Positions 34,171 to 43,211 of a stretch of 64,000 bases of DNA are shown here, one piece after another. Within the stretch, counting starts at the first letter, position 1. The number at the start of each line of letters is the position of its first letter. The DNA is taken from the NCBI GenBank assembly GCA_964453115.1, contig CAYVRT010000011.1, positions 39,455-103,454 on the forward strand. Direction: 5' to 3'. Position numbers and translations under genes: made by a program. A model generated the notes under the pieces. It searched no databases. It saw only the letters and a list, made by a program, of their open reading frames with translations, and was not told where the DNA came from. This stretch comes from JAIWNK01 sp964453115 (GTDB lineage: Bacteria > Chloroflexota > Anaerolineae > Anaerolineales > Anaerolineaceae).

Positions 34171-37100
34171 CTAAGGTGTCGGGGCCAGCGTTTCAGTTGG
34201 TGTTGGTGTCTGTGTAGGCGTTGCCGAGGGCATTGGTGTTTCAGTTGGTGTTGGCGTCCACGTAAGAGTCGGTGTTGCGGTTGGCAAAGCCGTTGGCGTT
34301 GTTGTTGCTGTGGGCAGCAACAAATTTAACCGAATCCTCCGCTCGGCCTGAGTATCTCGATCGCTCTCAAGCACAATTCGCAATGTGACTGGCCCTGCCG
34401 GCAATTGCGAAACATCCCACACATAAATGAGCTGCGGATTTTGATACGCCTGCTCCACATTCTCCACCAACGGTACCCAACTAGCCGGGTCATGCCCCGG
34501 CCCCCATTCCAAATGAAAGCGTTTAAAGTCATTTGCTATGTACACAACCGCATAAATATCCAACGGACTGGCAATAATCGTCTGTCCATCCTGCAACCCG
34601 GCAAATAAAATCTGCGGACGAGGATCTGTCAAAGCACATTCACGCTCTGGCACAAATAAAAAGGGCGGCTCAAAACCAATACTCTCAGCCCATGACCGAC
34701 CCTCCCCTGTTTCCCGAATCCAGCGCACGCCAGCCGGATCCGTAACATTCAACACGAATTGTTCCTGAACAAATTCTGGACAGGCAGACGAAGCCGATAG
34801 TCCAGTCCACGTATCCACCCGCACCTTCTTCCAGAAATCCTCTTCGGCAGGCAACGGCAATTGATCGGCAGCAAAAATTTCCGATCGCTGCGAACCACAC
34901 CATGGAGAAGGTTCACTACCCGAAATTGCACAAATCACCCGGTCCACAATCCCAGCGGGGCGCGTGAATGGCGTCACCGCACCCCCTGAGGCCAGCGGCT
35001 GTGCAAATTGCATAAACTGCGCCCAAACCGGCGCAGCACCGGTCAACCCTGTTGTATTCACCATGGGCGTATAATCTGCATTGCCAAACCATACCCCCAC
35101 CGCCAGATCAGGTGTGTACCCAATCGTCCAGTTATCACGAAAATCATTCGTGGTTCCTGTCTTAACTGCCGCCTGGAATGGCAACTGAAGCACCGAATTA
35201 CTGCCAAACATAGGCGAGCGCGCTTCGTTATCCGATAAAATGGAACTGATTAAGTAAGCATGTTCTGCGCGCATCACCTGCTCACCCGTTTTCGGCTCAT
35301 ATTCGTACACAACATTACCGCGATAATCTACAATTTTGGTAATTACCACCGGTTTCAAATACCGCCCACCGTTGGCAAATGTTGCATAGGCATTCGTCAT
35401 TTCCATCAAAGTCGTTTCACCACCACCCAATGTCAGCGCCAGGCCATAATCTGAGCGCGTAAACGATTGTATTCCCAGCCGTCGGGCAAAATTCAACAAT
35501 CCATCCAATTGCGGAGTAGTAGGATCATCATAAATTCCAACAAATTGCAAAGCTCGCACTGCTGGAATGTTGTATGAGTTTGCCAGAGCAGAACGAACGG
35601 TCACCGGCCCATGAAAGCGCCCATCGTAATTAACCGGAGAATAAACATTCGGGTCATTTGGTTGTCCAGAAGCTGGAAAATCCGTTGGCACATCCCAAAT
35701 GAGCGTTGCAGGGGTCCAGCCCTTCTCAAATGCAGCGGCATAGGTCAACGGCTTAATAGAAGACCCAGGCTGACGAGGCTGTACGGCCATGTTAATTTGT
35801 CCAGCAATCAGATCATTGTAATAATCAGGCGACCCAACCATTGCCAAAATTTCCCCCGTTGATGGTCGCATGGCAACCAACGCGCCATTCTTTACATTGC
35901 GATCCGCCAGAGTTGCCGCCTGCTGATTCACCAGCCACTCGGCTTGCTGTTGCATCGCCGGGTCAAGCGTCGTATACACAGTGAAACCACTGCGGTAAAT
36001 GGTCTGCGGGTCAAACTTTGCCTCCAACTCAGAACGCACATAATCCACCCAATGCGGATATTGAATACGGCCATATGTCAATTGGAACGGGTAATTCTGC
36101 ACCTCAACCATTGCCTGCGTCACCAAAGCCTCATCCACGCACACACGCGGCTGACCATTTCCAACCTCAATGCAACCCTTTTCCTCGCTGGTCTGGTACA
36201 TCAAAGTTAGCACATCAAGATGCCGCCCCAATGCTGCATCCCGATTGGTGTAAATATCATACACAGCTGGCGATTGCGGCAATCCAGCCAAAAAACTAGC
36301 CTGTGCTGGAGTAAGTTGATCCGCAGTTGTTCCAAAATAGGTCTCAGCTGCTGCCTCAATTCCATAGGCCATATTTCCATAATAGGCCTCGTTCAAATAT
36401 AGTTCAAGAATCTCTTCCTTGCTATACTGCCGGGTAATTTCTGCCGCTAGCACAATTTCACGCGTCTTGCGTTCAAAAGTTTGCTCATATCGTTCTTCGG
36501 GAGAGAGCAATAAATTGCGCGCCAGTTGTTGTGTAATCGTCGAAGCACCCGAGACAACTTCTCCATTGGTATAATTTTGCCAAAAAGCACGTGCAATAGC
36601 AATTGGATCAAACCCTGGATGATTAAAAAACTCCTTATCCTCCGTTGCCAGAGTTGCAGCTATCAAATAAGGAGAAATTCTTTCCAGCGGTACCGACGTG
36701 CGCCGCCCTGCGTTGGGATCAACAATCTCATAAATGACATTGTTATTACGGTCAAGAATGCGGGTTGTTTCAAATTGCGAAGCATGAGATCTCAAATCAT
36801 CCACACTCGGCAACGAACGAGCCACTCGATAATATTGCAGCACCCCCAATGTCACCACCAAAACAATCCCCAAAACCACCACAAACGCCCCAATCACCAG
36901 CGAACGCACAAAACAGCCCAAAGTTCGACGCGCATTCGAACGTCGCCCCGTTTGTGCATCATTCACAATCGGAGGAGGCGGAACCGCAGGGCCCAGTTCT
37001 GCAATTTGTGCTGTGGTTTGTGAACCGCGTAGCGGCACAGGCGGAGGAGGCACACGTTGTGATTGCACTGGACGATAAGCAGTTGGAGTGACACGGGTCG

Positions 37101-37611
37101 CATTCAAATCCACCTCTTCCACCCGTTGCGGCAAGGGCTGGTTCGGCGGCGTGGGAAAATCTGTAAATGGCGGCACCGATTGCGCGGCAGCAGCCTGCGT
37201 TACCTCAGCTGCTGGTCCGGGTTGTGACGAAACGCCCGAATCCCATACCCCGGTCAAGGCGCTGTCATATCGCCCAAATGGGTTATCATCCACCGATTGT
37301 GCTTGTGTTGGCGCTGGCTGTGTTTCATCTAGCCCACCATACCATCCACCTGTCATCTCTGGCGTCCCGGTCGGATGCCGGTCAACCGCCTGAGTATCCC
37401 CAACTGTTGACTCATCCCAACTCGCTGTGGGTGCCGGTGCCTGATAACGCAAAAATGGATTCTCTGTCTCAGCAGGTTGAGATCTCAGCACCTGCGTGCT
37501 TTCTTCTGCGGCGCGCTCAGCCTCCTCGCTGGCTTCCACCAATCGGCGCAAACGGTCGGCTGGTTTTGAGGTTTCTTCAGATGGTGGGGGGATTTGCGGA
37601 TTTTCACTCAT
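34171..37611 (-). CDS. Class A penicillin-binding protein (PBP1)
   Basis: 1146 residues, longer than usual. Residues 1-230 are a Pro/Gln-rich cytoplasmic region; the TM helix is at ~235-258. The GT51 glycosyltransferase (~290-470) has TEDKEFFNHPGFD (catalytic Glu324), STITQQLARNLLL and YLNEAYYG. The transpeptidase (~570-850) has Ser617 in GSSIKP, the SYN motif at 679 and KTGT at 817. It polymerises and cross-links peptidoglycan. A C-terminal extension (~900-1146) contains a beta-sandwich-like domain and ends in ~35 residues of Thr-Pro repeats, as in the L,D-transpeptidase gene at 44026. The start has no strong SD. Confidence 0.96.
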   Translation of the reverse strand: MSENPQIPPPSEETSKPADRLRRLVEASEEAERAAEESTQVLRSQPAETENPFLRYQAPAPTASWDESTVGDTQAVDRHPTGTPEMTGGWYGGLDETQPAPTQAQSVDDNPFGRYDSALTGVWDSGVSSQPGPAAEVTQAAAAQSVPPFTDFPTPPNQPLPQRVEEVDLNATRVTPTAYRPVQSQRVPPPPVPLRGSQTTAQIAELGPAVPPPPIVNDAQTGRRSNARRTLGCFVRSLVIGAFVVVLGIVLVVTLGVLQYYRVARSLPSVDDLRSHASQFETTRILDRNNNVIYEIVDPNAGRRTSVPLERISPYLIAATLATEDKEFFNHPGFDPIAIARAFWQNYTNGEVVSGASTITQQLARNLLLSPEERYEQTFERKTREIVLAAEITRQYSKEEILELYLNEAYYGNMAYGIEAAAETYFGTTADQLTPAQASFLAGLPQSPAVYDIYTNRDAALGRHLDVLTLMYQTSEEKGCIEVGNGQPRVCVDEALVTQAMVEVQNYPFQLTYGRIQYPHWVDYVRSELEAKFDPQTIYRSGFTVYTTLDPAMQQQAEWLVNQQAATLADRNVKNGALVAMRPSTGEILAMVGSPDYYNDLIAGQINMAVQPRQPGSSIKPLTYAAAFEKGWTPATLIWDVPTDFPASGQPNDPNVYSPVNYDGRFHGPVTVRSALANSYNIPAVRALQFVGIYDDPTTPQLDGLLNFARRLGIQSFTRSDYGLALTLGGGETTLMEMTNAYATFANGGRYLKPVVITKIVDYRGNVVYEYEPKTGEQVMRAEHAYLISSILSDNEARSPMFGSNSVLQLPFQAAVKTGTTNDFRDNWTIGYTPDLAVGVWFGNADYTPMVNTTGLTGAAPVWAQFMQFAQPLASGGAVTPFTRPAGIVDRVICAISGSEPSPWCGSQRSEIFAADQLPLPAEEDFWKKVRVDTWTGLSASSACPEFVQEQFVLNVTDPAGVRWIRETGEGRSWAESIGFEPPFLFVPERECALTDPRPQILFAGLQDGQTIIASPLDIYAVVYIANDFKRFHLEWGPGHDPASWVPLVENVEQAYQNPQLIYVWDVSQLPAGPVTLRIVLESDRDTQAERRIRLNLLLPTATTTPTALPTATPTLTWTPTPTETPMPSATPTQTPTPTETLAPTP

Positions 37612-37731
37612 TCATCACAACCTATACAAGAATTTTTTATCATTCTAGCACAAAATGGGACGTCCAACAGCCCACAAAAGTTCCTGTGCAGCAATTTCAA
37701 ATGCGCTGATCGGATTTTAACCATTTTTGAT

Positions 37732-37760
37732 TTGACCTATCTGCCAACTCCTCGTACAAT
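37732..37760 (+). promoter_or_regulatory. Promoter abutting the glycoside hydrolase gene (leaderless GTG start)
   Basis: TTGACC (37732-37737), 17-base spacer, TACAAT (37755-37760), then seven bases to GTG at 37768. A near-consensus promoter with no space for a ribosome-binding site. Confidence 0.65.
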
Positions 37761-37767
37761 CAAATCT

Positions 37768-40119
37768 GTGAAGAATTTAAATTTACTACCCGGCGATCCA
37801 ATCACTTTAACTCTTTCCAGTGATGTGCGCATTGGCCCTGTTCAATATGCCAACGACATTATCTGGCAAATCAACCCTGGCGGAGGTTCACCACCAGCCC
37901 TTTCCATTGAAACAACCGCCGGTTTGCAAGTGCGTAGCCTGCGAATCTTCCCGCGCTTCCGCCGTGACGAAAGCTTTCTGAATGACCCGCTTGAATTTTC
38001 CAACCCCGTCTCTGTTCGCCAAATTTACCCCAACTACATTGCTCTCACCTGTGCGCCCTTCAATGGCCTCGACCTGACATTTGAATACTGGGTATCTGCG
38101 TCCAACAACCTTGCTGGACGCATAACCGCCTATAACAGCAGCATTTTACGAGAAAACCTCAGCATTGAACTATGTGCACTACTCTCCCCCTTAACAGAAG
38201 GTAGCAACTTTCAAACCAACACCTATGGAGCTTCCCCCATCCTTTCAGCTGAGTTTGGCAAGCAAACCGCCATCCTTTACTTAACCGGGTCGCCAGCCCC
38301 CAGCACCGGCCCCTTCCCGGCCCTACGTCTTGATCTGGATCTTTACCCTGCCCGTCAACAACAATTCACCTGGGCGCTAAGCATTTTGCCCAACTTGGAA
38401 GATGCCGTTCAACTCGCCCGACTGACAACCGCCCGCTTGTGGCACGCCGAAATAAGTCACATTGAAATGGTGAATGCCAGTCAGCAACTACAAATTGAGA
38501 CCGGTAATCGCGACTGGGACACAGCATTGGCCCTAACGCAAGTCACTGCCCGACGGCTACTCATGCCTGAAAGTTCGCACCTCCCCAAACCTTCCTTCGT
38601 CCTTGCCCGCCAGCCAGAACACGGCTTTTCCCTGCGCGGCGATGGAAGCGATTATCATCACCTTTGGAACGGTCAAACTGCCCTGGATACCTGGTATCTT
38701 ACCAGCCTGCTTCTGCCTTCAGCGCCTCACCTGGCCCGTGGCCTGCTTGAAAATTTCATCCATGTCATGGAAGAAAGCGGTTTCATTGACTGGAAGCCAG
38801 GCCTTGCCGGTCAACGCAGCCGTTATCTGGCACAACCCTTCCTGGCAATCACCGCATGGCAAATTCACCAGACAGCCCCCCAACCCAATTGGTTGGAGAA
38901 AATCTACCCATCTCTTCTGCGTTTTCTCCATCATTGGTTCGAAGATCATGACCACGACCAGAACGGATATCCCGAATGGGATCACGCCTTGCAAACTGGC
39001 CTCGAACAGGCCCCCATCTATGACCGCTGGTCACCAACCGGTCAAGGGGTTGAAATTTGGGCGCTCGAATGCCCAAGCCTGGGCGCCATGCTCTTCCAGG
39101 AATGCCATTGTCTGAGCGAAATTGCACGCCTGCTCAAGCGCGAACAGGATTTACCCTGGCTCACTGCGCGCATGTCCACGCTGCGTCAGGACATCGAACA
39201 AACCTGGGATGAAGCAGCTGTCACTTATCGCTATCAAGATACCGATACCCATTGCTCTCCCGCCGGAGAAGAACTGTTGCAATTTCAAGGCAGTGCATCT
39301 TTCCGAATACGGCGCAAATTTAGCCCCGCTCGCCGCTTACAGATCTTGCTCTACAGCCAAAGCAGTGCCACACAAATGAGCCTGATCCGAATCCACGGCA
39401 ACACCCCGCACGGCAAAGTAATTGAAGAACTTGGCCCAAGGCAATTCCATTGGCTGCAAGGCCTGGGACGCGCCACAAGCCGAAATGTTTTCACAACCAT
39501 CGAACGGCTCGAAATTCTTCAATTCCATTCCGAAGACACTGGCATCTTGCGTACCATTGATTACACCCAAGAAGATATCAGCCTGCTCCTGCCCCTTTGG
39601 GCTACCATCCCAGACCCTCCCCGCGCCGAAAAAATAATTCGACATACCCTGCTAGAACGATATCACACGGCCTGTGGTTTTGCCACACTGCCATCACCAG
39701 CTCAAGCCGGAGTCATGCCCATTTGGAACGCTCTGCTCGGCGAAGGATTACTTGCCTATGGTCTACGCGCCCAGGCGGCTGAACTTTGCACCACCTTACT
39801 CACTGCCGCTCTTCCAGCCCTACGCCAAACCTCCGCCTTTCGCACCCCTCTATGCACCCAACAAATGCCTGTTACCAGCACAGAAGCCAATGCCCTCAAC
39901 AGCCTCCCCCCGCTTGGACTCTTCCTCAAGACACTTGGCTTACAACAAATTTCCGCCAATTCCGTAATTTTGCAAAATTTCAGTCCCTTTTTGCGTCCAA
40001 TTACGGTACAATATCAGGGAACGAAAGTCACATTTCGTCCCAATGTCAGCGAGGTGGCCTTTCCCGGTGCAGAACTCATCACAATCTCCACTCCCGGTCT
40101 GCACAAGATTACTCGTTAG
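37768..40119 (+). CDS. GH63-like (alpha/alpha)6-barrel glycoside hydrolase, no signal peptide
   Basis: 783 residues. The N-terminal ~230 residues are beta-rich; the catalytic part (~260-650) is an (alpha/alpha)6 toroid with WNGQTALDTWYLTSLLL, DHDQNGYPEWDHALQTGLE and WSPTGQGVEIWALECPS, as in GH63/mannosylglycerate hydrolase-like and amylo-alpha-1,6-glucosidase-like enzymes. A candidate general acid is in the DQNGYPEWDHAL segment. No signal peptide, so a cytoplasmic sugar such as glycogen, trehalose-like or compatible-solute glycoside is likely (inference). The GTG start is chosen from the promoter; the open frame upstream to 37594 is unsupported. Confidence 0.82.
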   Translation: MKNLNLLPGDPITLTLSSDVRIGPVQYANDIIWQINPGGGSPPALSIETTAGLQVRSLRIFPRFRRDESFLNDPLEFSNPVSVRQIYPNYIALTCAPFNGLDLTFEYWVSASNNLAGRITAYNSSILRENLSIELCALLSPLTEGSNFQTNTYGASPILSAEFGKQTAILYLTGSPAPSTGPFPALRLDLDLYPARQQQFTWALSILPNLEDAVQLARLTTARLWHAEISHIEMVNASQQLQIETGNRDWDTALALTQVTARRLLMPESSHLPKPSFVLARQPEHGFSLRGDGSDYHHLWNGQTALDTWYLTSLLLPSAPHLARGLLENFIHVMEESGFIDWKPGLAGQRSRYLAQPFLAITAWQIHQTAPQPNWLEKIYPSLLRFLHHWFEDHDHDQNGYPEWDHALQTGLEQAPIYDRWSPTGQGVEIWALECPSLGAMLFQECHCLSEIARLLKREQDLPWLTARMSTLRQDIEQTWDEAAVTYRYQDTDTHCSPAGEELLQFQGSASFRIRRKFSPARRLQILLYSQSSATQMSLIRIHGNTPHGKVIEELGPRQFHWLQGLGRATSRNVFTTIERLEILQFHSEDTGILRTIDYTQEDISLLLPLWATIPDPPRAEKIIRHTLLERYHTACGFATLPSPAQAGVMPIWNALLGEGLLAYGLRAQAAELCTTLLTAALPALRQTSAFRTPLCTQQMPVTSTEANALNSLPPLGLFLKTLGLQQISANSVILQNFSPFLRPITVQYQGTKVTFRPNVSEVAFPGAELITISTPGLHKITR

Positions 40120-40155
40120 GCCACCCTGCTTACACTTTTTGGAGGAGGTAGCCGT

Positions 40156-40500
40156 ATGGCTGAAGAATTCACCACTTGCAACCGTTTATTGCTTGCCGTT
40201 GTCCAGGCACAGGATGCCGAAAATGCCCAGAGCGCACTGGCAAAAATTGGCTACACCATCACCCGACTGCCCAGTGTAGGCGGATTTCTAGGACGACGCA
40301 ACGCCACCCTGCTCATCGGCCTGCCAGAATCCCAGCGTGAAGCTGCTCTTCAGGCATTGCATGAAAATTGTCGTCAGCGCGTCGAATACATTGCTGTCCC
40401 TCTTGAAAGCGCGCCCCTGCCATTGCCTGCCCCAACCCCCATCACCATCGGCGGGGCGACCATTTTTGCCCTGGAAATTGAACACTACGAGGAGCTATAA
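40156..40500 (+). CDS. Cyclic-di-AMP receptor DarA-like (PII-like), copy 1
   Basis: 114 residues. The PII-like DUF970 fold: NRLLLAVVQAQDAENAQSAL, then SVGGFLGRRNATLLIGL, the ligand-loop segment, and the C-terminal ITIGGATIFALEIEHYEEL, matching B. subtilis DarA motifs (TTGGFLKSGNTT, VGGATVFVL). DarA binds c-di-AMP, a messenger for potassium and wall homeostasis. SD GGAGGAGG lies upstream; the second copy starts two bases after its stop. Confidence 0.9.
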   Translation: MAEEFTTCNRLLLAVVQAQDAENAQSALAKIGYTITRLPSVGGFLGRRNATLLIGLPESQREAALQALHENCRQRVEYIAVPLESAPLPLPAPTPITIGGATIFALEIEHYEEL

Positions 40501-40502
40501 CC

Positions 40503-40766
40503 ATGAAACTAATCATTGCCATTGTCCGAGATGCCGATACCGATTCCATCTCACATGCCCTCACCGCAGCCGATTTGCGCGTTACCCAGGTCGCCTCTAC
40601 TGGCGGATTTCTACGCCGCGGCAATACCACTCTGCTCATCGGCCTGGAAGATGAACAAACACCCCATGCATTAGAGATCATCCGCACCAACCTTGGTCCA
40701 GCCGAACCCAACACACATCGCGCGACCATCTTCGTCGTTAATGTAGACCAATACGTTCATTTCTAG
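40503..40766 (+). CDS. Cyclic-di-AMP receptor DarA-like, short copy 2
   Basis: 87 residues. MKLIIAIVRDADTDSISHAL, ASTGGFLRRGNTTLLIG and ATIFVVNVDQYVHF are very close to B. subtilis DarA. The region between beta strands where DarA has its long B/T loop is shortened (about 25 residues fewer than copy 1), so ligand binding may differ. It lies two bases after copy 1 and is surely cotranscribed; the two could form hetero-trimers (inference). Confidence 0.9.
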   Translation: MKLIIAIVRDADTDSISHALTAADLRVTQVASTGGFLRRGNTTLLIGLEDEQTPHALEIIRTNLGPAEPNTHRATIFVVNVDQYVHF

Positions 40767-40850
40767 CAACTTTTAACTGGCATGAACGTATATCATTTGT
40801 AATCACGGTGGGTTTTTCCCATCGCATCATTTTTTCTCAAGGAGAAGATC

Positions 40851-41564
40851 ATGGATTTCGGACTTTCTTTTTCGTACATCTTCAAAGATACCGACTGGTT
40901 CAAGAAGATCCTCATCATCGCCCTCGTTTCCCTCATTCCCCTGCTTGGCCAATTTGTCCTCATTGGCTGGCTGATGGAAATTAGCCGCAAAGTTGCCAAC
41001 GGTGATCGGCAGCCTCTTTTGCCCGACCTTGACTTTGGCAAGCAGCTTGGTGATGGCTTCAAAGCCTTTGTTGCCTACCTGGTTTATGCTCTGCCACTCT
41101 TCATCTTCTACCTACCGCTCATCATCGTCACTGCCATTGCGGGCGCCATGGGCATGGATGGTGAAACAGCTGCTGCAATCATCGGCATCCTCTCTGCCTG
41201 CACAGTTATCCTGGTCATCCTCTACAGCATCTTCCTCACCTTGATCACCCCCGCAATCTATACTCGCATTGCAGTAGAAGGCAACATTGGCTCGGCGCTC
41301 AAAGTTCGAGAAATCTTCTCGCTCTTAAAGTCTGCCTTTGGCTCCTTCATTCTAGCCCTGCTTGGTTCGCTGTTGGCTGGCATCATCATTGCGCCTCTTG
41401 GCTCAATTGCCTGTGGCATTGGTGCCCTGCTCACCACAGCCTATGCAATGGCTATCATTGGACATCTGTATGGACAGGCTTACGCCCAGGCCACACTGAA
41501 CAAAGCCACCCCGCTTTCTAGCATGTCCTATGATGCCACAAACAACCTGCCGCCCGCTCTCTAA
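40851..41564 (+). CDS. DUF4013 multi-pass membrane protein
   Basis: 237 residues with about five or six TM helices. The N-terminal FSYIFKDTDWFKKILIIALV and PLLGQFVLIGWLMEISRKVANG are typical of DUF4013, whose function is unknown. SD AAGGAGA six bases upstream. It lies 84 bases after the DarA pair and six bases before another small membrane protein. Confidence 0.85.
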   Translation: MDFGLSFSYIFKDTDWFKKILIIALVSLIPLLGQFVLIGWLMEISRKVANGDRQPLLPDLDFGKQLGDGFKAFVAYLVYALPLFIFYLPLIIVTAIAGAMGMDGETAAAIIGILSACTVILVILYSIFLTLITPAIYTRIAVEGNIGSALKVREIFSLLKSAFGSFILALLGSLLAGIIIAPLGSIACGIGALLTTAYAMAIIGHLYGQAYAQATLNKATPLSSMSYDATNNLPPAL

Positions 41565-41570
41565 GGGAAC

Positions 41571-41966
41571 ATGGAACAGCAACCATCTTACCAACCAACA
41601 ATAGAACTACGCCCCGGCGGCATCACAGCCCTCGGCATCACAACTTTGGTCAGCGGTGTAATCAATATCTTCTATGGTCTGATTGTCGCTGTCATGATCA
41701 TCCTTGGCACATTCTTTGTCGGCCTGGTTTGTCTGCCATTTCTGGCGCTCCCCATCATTCTGGGTGTTTTTGAGATGGTTTATGGTCTCAAACTACTTGC
41801 CACCCCACCACAACCAGTCAAACCCAATCAAACCCTGGCTGTTATGGAGATCTGCTGCATTGTCACGGGCAATGTTATTTCGTTAATCGCTGGTATCCTT
41901 GCCCTTGTGATGTATAACGACCGAGCAGTAATAGAATATTTTGCTCGCATGAAACCACGGGCTTAA
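41571..41966 (+). CDS. Small membrane protein, three TM helices
   Basis: 131 residues. N-terminal Pro/Gln-rich cytoplasmic stretch, then three hydrophobic helices (~20-50, ~52-75, ~95-120) and a short charged tail. I do not recognise a named family with confidence; it resembles small DUF4064-like proteins. It starts six bases after the DUF4013 gene, so the two are an operon. Confidence 0.7.
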   Translation: MEQQPSYQPTIELRPGGITALGITTLVSGVINIFYGLIVAVMIILGTFFVGLVCLPFLALPIILGVFEMVYGLKLLATPPQPVKPNQTLAVMEICCIVTGNVISLIAGILALVMYNDRAVIEYFARMKPRA

Positions 41967-41987
41967 ATCGGGGCAAACCTCAATTCC

Positions 41988-42022
41988 ACCACCGGCCTTT
42001 ATCTCCAATGAAGGCCGGTGGT
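41988..42022. terminator. Bidirectional-type terminator hairpin between convergent genes
   Basis: ACCACCGGCCTT (41988-41999) and its exact complement (42011-42022) with an 11-base loop, between convergent stops at 41966 and 42024. No strong U-tract on either side. It is the only convergent junction in the window with room for a terminator. Confidence 0.6.
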
Positions 42023-42023
42023 C

Positions 42024-42605
42024 TCATCCCTGTTCAGCAAACTCTTCCACCTGATACACCAGAACCGTCAGAGGCTTACGCCGCCACAAATTTCCATCCG
42101 CACCCATCTTATTACAAAGATGGGTCAAAAATTGCTCAGTGCGGGGCAATTTTTGCCAAACTTGCGGCAAAAACGTAGCACGGCGCATCCCATCACTCAA
42201 CACAACCCCATCCACCCCGGGACGCAACTTGAGCAGCAAGTCATCAGGCCCATCATAATTCAACGGAAAGGTTGGCATCAGCCGCGAAATTTCAATCCGC
42301 AGCAAAGGCAGCTCACTCGGATGTACTGGCTCAAACCGATAATCTTCCAACGCTGCCGCCAATGCATGTTCACGCACATCCTCAACCAAAGGCTGATACG
42401 CCTCCAATGCTCCCACGCAGCCTCGCAACGCGCCATCCGCCTGCATCAACGTAACGAAGCTCGCACCCCATTCCATCAAAGCCGGAGAGAATTGATCTGC
42501 CATCAGGATCGGCAAAGATTTTCCAGCAACGCCCACCTCAATTGTCTGTCGCGCCAGGCATAGTAAACAAGTCTTTTCCTGCTCCGTCAACGGCCTACTA
42601 CTCAT
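42024..42605 (-). CDS. AMMECR1 domain protein (AmmeMemoRadiSam system protein A)
   Basis: 193 residues. The AMMECR1 fold signature is clear: FVTLMQADGALRGCVGALEAYQPL (family LRGCIG motif), LPLLRIEISRLMP and GVDGVVLSDGMRRATFLPQVW. Its biochemical role is unresolved; it often occurs with Memo and radical SAM proteins, neither of which is adjacent here. ATG at 42605 overlaps the flavin reductase stop by eight bases, so the two are coupled. Confidence 0.92.
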   Translation of the reverse strand: MSSRPLTEQEKTCLLCLARQTIEVGVAGKSLPILMADQFSPALMEWGASFVTLMQADGALRGCVGALEAYQPLVEDVREHALAAALEDYRFEPVHPSELPLLRIEISRLMPTFPLNYDGPDDLLLKLRPGVDGVVLSDGMRRATFLPQVWQKLPRTEQFLTHLCNKMGADGNLWRRKPLTVLVYQVEEFAEQG

Positions 42606-43086
42606 AGCAACCTCGATAATACTTGCGCTGATGATACACCAATGGCTGCCCATCCCCCATCAGCCGAAATGCAACCGCCCGCCCCAAAAAAAGAGTAGAA
42701 CCCGGCATTGGATAGTGAAACTCGACCCGACAATCCAGGTGTGCCAACCCGCCAACCAACAAGGGAACCCCCGTCTCCAATGTAAACACCTCCAAACCAG
42801 AAAAGCGATCATCCCATTCTCCGTGTCCAGCAAAGCGCGCCGCCACTTCATCCTGATCTGCCGCCAAAATACTCACACCAAACACCTGCGATTGCTCAAC
42901 CAAAGCATGTGTTCGCGATGAGCGTGCCAATGTTACCGTCACCAGTGGAGGTTCCAACGAAACTGAGGTCAACGAATTGGCCGTTAAGCCATGCCGCTGC
43001 CCATCCCAGGCACTGCTCACCACAGCAACCCCTGTTGTCCAATGTCGCATCACCTTACGTAAAAAATCATTCTTTTCAACCATCAT
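42598..43086 (-). CDS. Flavin reductase-like domain protein
   Basis: 162 residues. FMN-binding split-barrel flavin reductase: TTGVAVVSSAWDGQRHGLTANSLTSVSLEPPLVTV, LVEQSQVFGVSILAADQ and LAHLDCRVEFHYPMPGSTLFLGRAV positions are standard for the family. It reduces FMN with NAD(P)H, commonly for a partner monooxygenase, none of which is seen here. GGGAG lies four to seven bases before the ATG pair at the start. Confidence 0.92.
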   Translation of the reverse strand: MMVEKNDFLRKVMRHWTTGVAVVSSAWDGQRHGLTANSLTSVSLEPPLVTVTLARSSRTHALVEQSQVFGVSILAADQDEVAARFAGHGEWDDRFSGLEVFTLETGVPLLVGGLAHLDCRVEFHYPMPGSTLFLGRAVAFRLMGDGQPLVYHQRKYYRGCYE

Positions 43087-43147
43087 CTCACTCCCAAAAA
43101 CACAAATTTTACGCGCTCAAAACATCCCATCTTTTGTCCATTTAGGT

Positions 43148-43153
43148 TATACT
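43148..43153 (+). promoter_or_regulatory. -10 box of the amidase/L,D-transpeptidase operon
   Basis: TATACT 10 bases before the small leader ORF at 43164. No clear -35. Divergent from the flavin reductase gene. Confidence 0.45.
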
Positions 43154-43163
43154 GTGATTAAGA

Positions 43164-43211
43164 ATGGAAGTCAAGCACTGCTATCCTATTTTGAATCAGG
43201 CCAATACATAA
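43164..43211 (+). CDS. 15-residue leader ORF coupled to the amidase
   Basis: ATG at 43164 opens a 15-codon frame (MEVKHCYPILNQANT) whose TAA overlaps the amidase ATG as TAATG. The amidase has no Shine-Dalgarno sequence, so its translation probably depends on ribosomes terminating here. The predicted RNA start is only a few bases before the ATG. Not conserved knowledge; inferred from arrangement. Confidence 0.4.
   Translation: MEVKHCYPILNQANT

Noticed and set aside
34190..34320. Short tandem DNA repeats resembling a CRISPR or satellite
   Set aside because: They are the codons of the Thr-Pro tail of PBP1, without the spacer regularity of a CRISPR array; the same holds for 44500-44640.
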